From VBAS01 sp964444975 (GTDB lineage: Bacteria; Bacteroidota; Bacteroidia; Chitinophagales; Chitinophagaceae): 64,000 nt of DNA. The notes below the pieces were generated by a model. That model made no database searches, had not been told where the DNA came from, and saw nothing but the letters and a program-made list of their open reading frames with translations. Location of the stretch: contig CAYUJD010000003.1 of the NCBI GenBank assembly GCA_964444975.1, forward strand, positions 1 to 64,000, written 5' to 3'. How positions within the stretch are numbered: position 1 is the first letter of the stretch; each line of letters starts with the position of its first letter. Of this stretch, positions 17,076 through 24,177 are shown piece by piece. The position numbers and the translations under genes are program-made.

Positions 17076-17686
17076 TGAAAATCGCAATTATTAAATACAA
17101 TGCAGGCAATATCCGTTCGGTGCTTTACGCATTGGAAAGGATAGGCTGCACGGCCACCGTGACTGACAATGCCGAAGAAATAAAAGCTGCTGACAAGGTG
17201 ATTTTTCCCGGCGTGGGTGAAGCAAGCACCGCCATGAATTATCTGAAAGAAAGAAACCTGGATATGCTGATTTGCTCACTTATACAACCAGTGCTGGGCA
17301 TTTGCCTCGGCATGCAGCTGATGTGCAAATATTCTGAAGAAAATGATACGGAATGTTTGGGAATATTTGATGAAGAGGTTCGCCGCTTCACACCCCCTCT
17401 CCGTAAGGAGTGGGGGCCGGAGTATGCGGCCAAAATTCCGCAGATAGGATGGAATACCATTTATAATTTGAAATCGGATTTATTTAAAGGTGTGGCAGAA
17501 AACAGCTATAGCTATTTTGTTCACAGCTATTATGCTGCATTGGGGGAACATAGTATTGCCACAACAAACTATATTCAGCCCTACAGCAGCGCTTTGCATA
17601 AGAATAATTTTTACGGTGTGCAGTTTCACCCCGAGAAAAGCGCAAAAGCAGGTGAAATCATTCTTTCAAATTTCCTGAAACTATGA
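17075..17686 (+). CDS. hisH: imidazole glycerol phosphate synthase, glutaminase subunit
   Basis: HisH supplies ammonia from glutamine to HisF. The 203-residue class I amidotransferase has the triad C77 (GICLGMQ), H185 and E187 (FHPEKSA). The start ATG at 17075 shares its A with the hisB TGA. Between VRRF and IPQIGWNT there are about seven more residues than usual (TPPLRKEWGPEYAAK), encoded by the palindrome at 17391-17423. The stop overlaps the hisA start by four bases (ATGA). Confidence 0.95.
   Translation: MKIAIIKYNAGNIRSVLYALERIGCTATVTDNAEEIKAADKVIFPGVGEASTAMNYLKERNLDMLICSLIQPVLGICLGMQLMCKYSEENDTECLGIFDEEVRRFTPPLRKEWGPEYAAKIPQIGWNTIYNLKSDLFKGVAENSYSYFVHSYYAALGEHSIATTNYIQPYSSALHKNNFYGVQFHPEKSAKAGEIILSNFLKL
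17391..17423 (+). repeat. in-frame palindromic element in hisH
   Basis: CCCCCTCTCC-GTAA-GGAGTGGGGG (17393-17416) is a 10-position stem with a single T-T mismatch and a 4-base loop, followed by CCGGAGT. It is the most regular copy and closely matches the hisC element. Confidence 0.75.
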
Positions 17687-18465
17687 ATGAACCAAGAATA
17701 AAAATACAGGATGAAATTACAAAGCCACTTCCAGGGGGGTGGGGGTTCATCATACCCGCCATTGACATCATGGAAGGTAAATGTGTGCGGCTTACCAAAG
17801 GCGATTACAGCCAAAAGAAAGTTTACAATGAAAATCCATTGGAAGTGGCCAAACAATTTGAAGGTGCCGGGCTGAAACGGCTTCACCTTGTGGACCTGGA
17901 TGGCGCCCGGGCCGGTGACGTGAAAAACTGGAAAGTGCTGGAGCAAATAGCCGGCAAAACAAACCTGGTGATTGACTTCAGCGGCGGCATAAGTTCAAAA
18001 GAAAATGTGAGCATCTGTTTTAACTCAGGCGCCGCTTTTGCCGCCATAGGCAGCATGGCAGTGAAGGATGAAAACACGTTTACCGGTTGGCTGATTGAGT
18101 TTGGAGCGGAGAAATTTATCATAGGCGCTGATGTGAAGGATGAGAAGATTGCCGTCAAAGGTTGGTCTGAAACAACGGATGTAACTGTTCCCGACCTCAT
18201 TGAAATGTACAAGCTGAAAGGCATAAAACAGTTTTTTTGCACTGACATCAGCAAAGACGGGCTGCTGCAGGGAACGGGAATTGATTTGTATAAAAAAATC
18301 CTGAATGTGCATCCTTCCATTGATTTGATTGCAAGCGGTGGCGTGTCGTCGGTGAACGACCTGGTACAACTGAGGGAAGCCGGTTGCAGCGGTGCCATTG
18401 TGGGAAAAGCACTCTATGAGAAAAGAATCCTGCTGAAGGATTTAAGAATGTTCATCCAGCAATAA
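17683..18465 (+). CDS. hisA: phosphoribosylformimino-5-aminoimidazole carboxamide ribotide isomerase
   Basis: HisA is a TIM-barrel isomerase (260 residues). The general acid/base aspartates are visible: D28 in IPAIDIMEG and the second in FCTDISKDG. The phosphate-binding loops are GGISSKENV and ASGGVSSVND. The barrel normally begins right at IIPAIDI, but here about 20 extra residues precede it (MNEPRIKIQDEITKPLPGGW). The last part of that extension is encoded by a hairpin-forming stretch at 17725-17745. A 149-bp MITE-like element separates this gene from hisF. Confidence 0.95.
   Translation: MNEPRIKIQDEITKPLPGGWGFIIPAIDIMEGKCVRLTKGDYSQKKVYNENPLEVAKQFEGAGLKRLHLVDLDGARAGDVKNWKVLEQIAGKTNLVIDFSGGISSKENVSICFNSGAAFAAIGSMAVKDENTFTGWLIEFGAEKFIIGADVKDEKIAVKGWSETTDVTVPDLIEMYKLKGIKQFFCTDISKDGLLQGTGIDLYKKILNVHPSIDLIASGGVSSVNDLVQLREAGCSGAIVGKALYEKRILLKDLRMFIQQ
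17725..17746 (+). repeat. in-frame palindromic element at the start of hisA
   Basis: CCACTTC-CAGG-GGGGTGG (17725-17742) forms a 7-bp stem with two G-T pairs and a 4-base loop and continues into GGGTT. It is the most diverged member of the group. Confidence 0.5.
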
Positions 18466-18469
18466 TGAC

Positions 18470-18618
18470 AAGTCATCTCAAAAGTATTTTCAGACCACAG
18501 ATTGTACAGGATAAGCAAACAGATTGCACCGCTTTTATTCTAAAATCTGGGAAATCAGTGAAATAATATCCGTGTAATCAGTGGTTAATTGGGGTTCAAG
18601 TGACTTTTGAGGTAGCTT
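18470..18618. mobile_element. MITE-like element between hisA and hisF
   Basis: The 149-bp non-coding element is bounded by inverted repeats AAGTCATCTCAAAAGT (18470-18485) and ACTTTTGAGGTAGCTT (18603-18618), identical at 13 of 16 positions. Inside is ATCCGTGTAATCAGTGG (18568-18584), a phrase that recurs at 39802-39818 as ATCCGTGTTATCTGTGG. It carries no gene and breaks the otherwise overlapping his gene chain. Confidence 0.6.
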
Positions 18619-18650
18619 AGAATAATTAATCAATAATTCAACAGAATCAG

Positions 18651-19409
18651 TTGTTATCAAAACGCATTATACCCTGCCTTGACATCAAAGACGGAAGAAC
18701 CGTGAAAGGCACCCGCTTCATCAACCTGCGTGATGCAGGCGACCCGGTGGAACTGGGAGCCCTGTATGCAAAAGAAGGAGCGGATGAACTGGTGTTTCTC
18801 GACATCACCGCCACGGTGGAAAAAAGAAAAACCCTGTGTGAACTGGTGAATAAAATAGCTCATTATGTAAACATTCCTTTTACAGTAGGCGGTGGCATCA
18901 GCAGCGTGGAAGATGTAAATGTGCTGTTGCAAAACGGGGCCGATAAAATTTCGGTGAATACGTCGGCTTTTAAGACCCCGGTTCTGCTGAATAAACTGTC
19001 AAAAGAATTCGGCAGCCAGTGCGTGGTACTGGCTATTGACACAAAAAAAGAAGAAGACGGCGAGTGGTATGTGTACCTGGATGGCGGAAGAACAAAAACG
19101 GGTAAAAAATGTTTTGCCTGGGCCAAAGAAGCCGTTGACCGCGGAGCAGGCGAAATTCTGCTGACATCCATGAACCACGACGGAACCAAAAATGGTTTTG
19201 CCATTGACATCACAAAATTGCTTGCTGAAAACCTGCCCGTGCCTGTAATTGCCAGCGGGGGGGCCGGCACAAGGGAACATTTTGCCGAAGTGTTTGAAAA
19301 AGCTTCCGCCGATGCAGCGCTGGCGGCAAGTATTTTTCATTTTAAGGAAATACCTATACCGGATTTGAAACAATATTTGCATGAACAAAAAATTCCGGTG
19401 AGGTTATGA
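18651..19409 (+). CDS. hisF: imidazole glycerol phosphate synthase, cyclase subunit
   Basis: HisF is the TIM-barrel cyclase partner of HisH (252 residues). Catalytic D11 is in IPCLDIKDG and the second aspartate in SMNHDGTKNG. Phosphate-binding loops are GGGISSVEDV and ASGGAGTREH. The start codon is TTG (18651), giving MLSKRIIPCLDIKDG, the universal HisF N-terminus, so no other start is sensible. The stop TGA overlaps the ATG of the following small gene by four bases. Confidence 0.95.
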   Translation: MLSKRIIPCLDIKDGRTVKGTRFINLRDAGDPVELGALYAKEGADELVFLDITATVEKRKTLCELVNKIAHYVNIPFTVGGGISSVEDVNVLLQNGADKISVNTSAFKTPVLLNKLSKEFGSQCVVLAIDTKKEEDGEWYVYLDGGRTKTGKKCFAWAKEAVDRGAGEILLTSMNHDGTKNGFAIDITKLLAENLPVPVIASGGAGTREHFAEVFEKASADAALAASIFHFKEIPIPDLKQYLHEQKIPVRL

Positions 19410-19636
19410 TAATAATAGTTATCATCGTTGCTGTTTTAAGCCTGCTGATTGCAAACTATATGTGGCAGCGGGAAAAAAACAGGAGGCAAGAAGAACATGA
19501 TAGAAGACGCGAACGGTATGAAAAACTGTTGCAATTACTTAAAAAGCTGAATAGCGATACGGACGTACAAGTGAGTGACACAAGGGACGGTGAAGAGAAT
19601 TCAAATTGCCGACCAACAAAAAATTTCTTTTCATGA
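19406..19636 (+). CDS. unrecognised 76-residue membrane protein inside the his operon
   Basis: I do not recognise this protein. It has one membrane segment (about residues 2-20, IIIVIIVAVLSLLIANYMW) followed by a highly charged, probably coiled-coil stretch (REKNRRQEEHDRRRERYEKL) and a polar tail, so a single-pass protein with a cytoplasmic helix is likely. Its ATG overlaps the hisF stop by four bases, and its TGA overlaps the hisIE ATG by four bases. That double ATGA coupling argues strongly for translation. A role in histidine synthesis is only inferred from position. Confidence 0.75.
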   Translation: MIIIVIIVAVLSLLIANYMWQREKNRRQEEHDRRRERYEKLLQLLKKLNSDTDVQVSDTRDGEENSNCRPTKNFFS

Positions 19637-20223
19637 TTATAGATTTTTCAAAATACCCGGACGGGCTGGTGCCAGCCATAGTGCAGGATGCGGTAAGCAG
19701 CAAAGTGCTGATGCTTGGCTATATGAATGCTGAAGCACTGGAAAAAACCAAAGCAGATGGCAGGGTCACCTTCTTCAGCCGCAGCAAGCAAAGGCTGTGG
19801 ACCAAAGGCGAAACCAGTGGAAATATTTTACTGGTAAAAGAAATCAAAAGCGATTGTGATAATGACACGCTGTTGATAAAAGCCACGCCGACGGGCCCGG
19901 TGTGCCATACCGGAGCCGATACCTGTTTCCATGAAGACAACTCCTCATTTTCGCTGGAGCAGCTGGAGGCAGTGATTGCTGACCGGAAAAATAATCCTTC
20001 GGAAACATCTTATACCTCCTCGCTTTTCACCAAAGGCATTAATACCATTGCACAAAAAGTGGGTGAAGAAGCCGTGGAGCTGGTGATAGAAAGCAAAGAC
20101 AGCGATAAGGAAAAATTTCTGGGCGAAGCTGCCGACCTGCTTTACCATTATTTAGTGCTGCTGCAGGCAAAAAACTGCCGGCTCCGGGAAGTGATAAATA
20201 AGCTTTCGGCACGCCATAAATAA
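19633..20223 (+). CDS. hisIE: bifunctional phosphoribosyl-AMP cyclohydrolase / phosphoribosyl-ATP pyrophosphatase
   Basis: The fused HisI-HisE enzyme (196 residues) carries out steps two and three of the pathway. The HisI half (1 to about 100) has FSRSKQRLWTKGETSGN and the zinc cysteine region HTGADTCFH. The HisE half (about 105-196) has the MazG-like helices KVGEEAVELVIESK and EAADLLYHYLVLL. The start at ATG 19633 (MIIDFSKYPDGL) overlaps the preceding small gene by four bases. It is the last gene of the operon. Confidence 0.95.
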   Translation: MIIDFSKYPDGLVPAIVQDAVSSKVLMLGYMNAEALEKTKADGRVTFFSRSKQRLWTKGETSGNILLVKEIKSDCDNDTLLIKATPTGPVCHTGADTCFHEDNSSFSLEQLEAVIADRKNNPSETSYTSSLFTKGINTIAQKVGEEAVELVIESKDSDKEKFLGEAADLLYHYLVLLQAKNCRLREVINKLSARHK

Positions 20224-20227
20224 TTAA

Positions 20228-20247
20228 GGGACGATGGAAATCGTCCC
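20228..20247 (+). terminator. hairpin after hisIE
   Basis: GGGACGAT-GGAA-ATCGTCCC is a perfect 8-bp stem with a 4-base loop right after the hisIE stop. There is no clear T run, so it is a probable 3' end or a repeat-type palindrome between convergent genes. Confidence 0.5.
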
Positions 20248-20294
20248 CGCCTTAAAATCCAGATTCTCAAAAATATTTCAACTGCTGCCGGGTA

Positions 20295-21719
20295 TCAGTT
20301 TATAAATAATTTTTGTACATATTCTTTTCCCGCTGTGTTTAGTCGCAGAAAATAAATACCCTTCACCGGCCTGAAGGGAAGCCGGATGGTATTGTCAGCG
20401 CCGGCCTTTACCTGCAATTTACCTTTCAGCATCACCTGGCCTGCCTCGGTGAGTAATGTATAGCTGACCGGCGAAGGTTCATCGCTGCGGGTACGGATAA
20501 TAATTTCATCACGTACAGGGTTCAGGGCCATGATATTTTTACTCAAATAACTGCTTTCATATACAGCAGCCACTTTTGAATATTTATATTTTCCATCTAT
20601 ATCAACACATCGGATGCGGTAAAAAGCAATGCCGTTTATCAGCCGGAAATCTTTATATGTGTATTCCTGTATGGAAGGCCGGTTGATGGCTGGCATGGAG
20701 TAAATAGTTGAAAAAGTGGTTCCGTTTTCGCTGCGCTCTATTTCAAAACGTTCGGTATTGGTTTCATCAGCCGTGAGCCAGCGCAGGTCAGTATAATTTT
20801 CTTTTCGCTGTGCGTTAAAGCTGATAAACTTCAGCGGCAAGGGCAGCGATTTGCTGCCAATGACAAAGTATCCAAACGAGGAAACACTGTTTGACGTTAT
20901 GTCGCCGGTAGTGAGAATATTACCTGAAGCACTGCCGCCCTGGTCTGTCCAGTTGCTGCCATCATAAAATGATGCAGCAATATCAGCCATCAGGTAGGGT
21001 GGAAAAGTAACTTTGCTATTATCCCAGTTCAGGTGAACGGAAGCAGAACCTCCTGAAACTTTATTTATCTGCCAGTATTCATAGGCATCCACTGACTGAA
21101 TAGGCGATTGCAACTGGTTGGTATAGGGTGTGGCAGAAAAGTATTTCACATTAAATTCCGATGAAACGGTAATATCTTTCAGTTGTACCGGCCGCAGGTA
21201 GGTGCCATCGCCTACGGGGAATTCAAAATCATCACTGCCGGTTTTTTTTACCCAGCCGCTTACATGCCGGCTGTCGGCGCTGCCGCTGTATGAGGCGCCT
21301 GATTCGTAAACAAGATAATTGGGAGTGGCAGAAGTGGTAATGATGCCGCTGGTAAAAGTATGGGTACCGCTAATGCGGAGATTATTATTCAGGGTGATGC
21401 CCGTGCTGTTATTGGTTACAAGATTGAAAGTATGGAATGGCTGGCTGCCGCTAATGGTTTGTGCACTGCTGCCGTTCAGGTAAAGGGTACCTGTACCTGC
21501 TGTCATAGAGCCTTCACTGTTGTCAAGATTGCCCAGCACATACAGCTGGCCATTATTGGTGAGTGAGGCAGAAGAAGTGTTGGTAAATGCGCCATTGATA
21601 TACACCATATCGCCGGACACACTCAGTTTCAAAATGCCATTGTTGTAAAAACTTACCTGGGCGCCGGCCGCTGTGCAAGCAAGCCACAAAAGACCATGTA
21701 CAGATAATTTTTTTTTCAT
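20295..21719 (-). CDS. secreted protein with type IX (type A) sorting domain
   Basis: This is a 474-residue exported protein. The signal peptide is residues 1-20. Residues 25-300 are rich in short beta-strand repeats with G, N, S and T (SLTNNGQLYVLGNLDNSEG). Residues about 310-390 resemble a fibronectin-type segment (FNAQRKENYTDLRWLTADE...FEIERSENG). The last 75 residues match the type A T9SS C-terminal sorting domain and end GIYFLRLNTAGKEYVQKLFI. It is expected on the cell surface; its ligand is unknown. Confidence 0.85.
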   Translation of the reverse strand: MKKKLSVHGLLWLACTAAGAQVSFYNNGILKLSVSGDMVYINGAFTNTSSASLTNNGQLYVLGNLDNSEGSMTAGTGTLYLNGSSAQTISGSQPFHTFNLVTNNSTGITLNNNLRISGTHTFTSGIITTSATPNYLVYESGASYSGSADSRHVSGWVKKTGSDDFEFPVGDGTYLRPVQLKDITVSSEFNVKYFSATPYTNQLQSPIQSVDAYEYWQINKVSGGSASVHLNWDNSKVTFPPYLMADIAASFYDGSNWTDQGGSASGNILTTGDITSNSVSSFGYFVIGSKSLPLPLKFISFNAQRKENYTDLRWLTADETNTERFEIERSENGTTFSTIYSMPAINRPSIQEYTYKDFRLINGIAFYRIRCVDIDGKYKYSKVAAVYESSYLSKNIMALNPVRDEIIIRTRSDEPSPVSYTLLTEAGQVMLKGKLQVKAGADNTIRLPFRPVKGIYFLRLNTAGKEYVQKLFIN

Positions 21720-21741
21720 AAGTAGGATTGGCTTTTCAAGT

Positions 21742-23100
21742 TTAACGTCGCTTTGCAGCCAGTGTAACCAAATCTTTTTTCAACTGCTCAATTTGTTTTT
21801 GTTGTTCCTGAATCGCTTTTACCAGCACCGGCACCAGCTCGGCATAATTCATGCCCAGTGTTTCAGTCGTTTCGTCACCGATAACCACTTCTGGAATCAC
21901 TGCTTTTACTTCCTGTGCAATTAATCCGACCTTTATTTTACCCGCTGCTTCATTTTTCCATTGATAGGTGACCGGGCGCATCATCATCACTTCCCGTAAA
22001 CCGTAAGGCAATGTCCTGATATTTTTTTTCGTCCTGATGTCGGAGGTTTGAATGGTTCCGTTGGCGGCCCATACAGCGCTCCACCTGGCGCCGGATTTTC
22101 CCAGCAAATAATTGTTATCTGAAGAAGGAAAAATATCAGCCTTAAAAGAAACACCACTGCTGTTGAGCCTGAATTTTTCATTGGAAGGGGCATCGCCGCC
22201 GGTAAAAAAGATGATAGATTTGGAAGTGCTGGCATTGCCGATAACAAAATCTTCTCCTTTGCTGTAGAGGTACGCATTGTTGGCCCCGTTGAGCAGGCTC
22301 GACATACCGTTGTTGTAATTACTGGAGTTAATGCCAAGGTCAACATAGTTGGCCGATTCTGTACCATTATCGGCAGTAGCAACAATGTCCGTGCTGGCGC
22401 CGCCACCGTTGCTTACATTCTGAATATTGAACTGGGCATAGCTGTTGGTATTGCCCTTGGCATAAATCACATTTTGAAAATCATTGGATGAAGTGCCGGC
22501 ATCCACAAATAATCGTTCCGGGTTAGTGCTGTTGAAGGTAGTAGTGCCAATACCCAGGCTGCCCCCGGTTGTAAGGCGCATCTTTTCAGAATTGTTGGTA
22601 ATAAAAGGAAGTACATAGTTGCTTGTAGTGCCCAGGTTTTGAACTGAGCTTACACTATTACCACCCAGCACCCAGGCGCTGCCGGTACTGCTGCCCGGAA
22701 CACTTTCAGCAGTAGCATACCAGTTAGTGCCATTACTTATTACAATTATCGTTTTATAAGCCTGTGAAAGAGTCCATGAGCTGAGCCCGTCAATAGTTTG
22801 TGATGAAGTGGTGGCTAGGGTAAGCACGGAACTGTTAGAGCTGGCATTTTTAATAACGTATGCTCTTCCGGTAATGCTGCTGGCATCTGGCAGTGTAAGG
22901 GTGGCTGCCGACGTGCCGGTAAATACCAGGTTATAATCAGTGGATGCTGCCGATGTACTGGCAGTAAATGTTCGCAGGTTAGCCGACACAGAGCCCCTGA
23001 TATCAAGCGTAGAGTTAGGGCTGGTGGTACCAATGCCTACCTGTGCTTTTAAGACTGTTGTTATAAATCCTAAAACAAAAAGCAATACGTGGTTTTTCAT
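21742..23100 (-). CDS. secreted tail-fibre-like protein with C-terminal S74 self-cleaving chaperone domain
   Basis: The 452-residue protein has a signal peptide (1-19), the Bacteroidota-typical QVGIGTTSPNSTLDIRGSV start, a long Ser/Thr/Asn-rich fibre region, and a C-terminal peptidase S74 domain (about 345-440). The S74 domain contains SDIRTKKNIRTLPYGL, VGLIAQEVKAVIPEVV and MNYAELVPVLVKAIQEQ, then a coiled coil. In phage tail fibres this domain drives trimerisation and then cuts itself off. It may form a surface fibre. It lies 22 bases upstream of the T9SS gene in the same direction. Confidence 0.85.
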   Translation of the reverse strand: MKNHVLLFVLGFITTVLKAQVGIGTTSPNSTLDIRGSVSANLRTFTASTSAASTDYNLVFTGTSAATLTLPDASSITGRAYVIKNASSNSSVLTLATTSSQTIDGLSSWTLSQAYKTIIVISNGTNWYATAESVPGSSTGSAWVLGGNSVSSVQNLGTTSNYVLPFITNNSEKMRLTTGGSLGIGTTTFNSTNPERLFVDAGTSSNDFQNVIYAKGNTNSYAQFNIQNVSNGGGASTDIVATADNGTESANYVDLGINSSNYNNGMSSLLNGANNAYLYSKGEDFVIGNASTSKSIIFFTGGDAPSNEKFRLNSSGVSFKADIFPSSDNNYLLGKSGARWSAVWAANGTIQTSDIRTKKNIRTLPYGLREVMMMRPVTYQWKNEAAGKIKVGLIAQEVKAVIPEVVIGDETTETLGMNYAELVPVLVKAIQEQQKQIEQLKKDLVTLAAKRR

Positions 23101-23301
23101 ATTCTGTGCGATTTGGATTTTACAACGAACTCAATTACTGTGAATTCTATAACGGCCGGATTTTTAAATAATTGATTTTCCGCTGCAGTATTAAATGGTT
23201 TTCAGTGATTCACTTGTTTTTACTAAGTATAAAACATTAAAAACTTTTTATCAAATGTCTCCTTTCTCAAGCCTGTCAGCCTGTTTAAATTATATGCCCT
23301 T

Positions 23302-23913
23302 CTATTCTTTCTTATTAAAATTTGTAAAATAAATGATGCCCAGTGTAACGGAACTGCGGCCTGAAAAAGGTTCAAAAAAATATACCGGGAAACTCCAGTT
23401 GCCTGCGGAGAAACCCATGTAGAATCCTTTTTGCATGTGATGACCGGGTGCAGTATACTGCAAGGATAACCCTCCATAAAAGTGACGTGAGATATTATAC
23501 CCAGTTTCAAGCCAGGCATAAAAAAAATCCTGCTGCTCTTGCCGGAAAGATACCGTGTACTGAATTTTAGATGAATAATACAGCCGTTTCCATTCCACTT
23601 CCTGGTCAAAATTGAAATTAGCGCCTGTGTAGGTACCGAATACAAGGCCCACCATGGGTGTCAGGGTAATGGTAAAATTATTGCCGGCAGAAAAAGATTT
23701 ACCTGCGTTGAAAGATACGGCGCCCGGCTCATCATAATTGTACCGGATTTCTCCATACCAGTTTTTTCCGGTCTGCAGATGGATTAAGGTTTCAAGGCTG
23801 ACCGCAGGATCGGGCCTGGAATAGGAGCCATATTGTTCCAATCCGCCTTTCAGTTGGGCAGGCGCCTGTTGCAGTATCATGAAAGCGGATAAACTGAATA
23901 TCCATTTTTTCAT
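23302..23913 (-). CDS. exported hypothetical protein, probably a small outer-membrane barrel
   Basis: From ATG 23913 the 203-residue product has a clear signal peptide (MKKWIFSLSAFMILQQAPAQ). The mature part alternates polar and aromatic residues (WYGEIRYNYDEPG, GYNISRHFYGGLSLQYTAPG) and ends with strands (SSVTLGIIYFTNF), as in small beta-barrels. A longer frame to 23973 exists but would bury the signal peptide. I recognise no named family. Confidence 0.75.
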   Translation of the reverse strand: MKKWIFSLSAFMILQQAPAQLKGGLEQYGSYSRPDPAVSLETLIHLQTGKNWYGEIRYNYDEPGAVSFNAGKSFSAGNNFTITLTPMVGLVFGTYTGANFNFDQEVEWKRLYYSSKIQYTVSFRQEQQDFFYAWLETGYNISRHFYGGLSLQYTAPGHHMQKGFYMGFSAGNWSFPVYFFEPFSGRSSVTLGIIYFTNFNKKE

Positions 23914-24177
23914 CGGGCCGGATTTTCGAGGTATCGGATTTTTTCTGACCGTTACATCTGGTTGTTGATGCACCGGATATTTTTATCGCTTCTTAAAAAA
24001 ATATCAGCGGGCATCGGGCTGGCAGACCGGTCAGTGCTTACAGCAACGCAACTTTCATCCGTTACATTCAAAAAAGGAAAGACATTTCTGAAAATTTAGT
24101 AATAACCCTTAGTTTTTGTAATAATAACTCTCAACCGCCATTATCAAAACCGAGGCTGCCAGCTTGTAAACTTTTGA

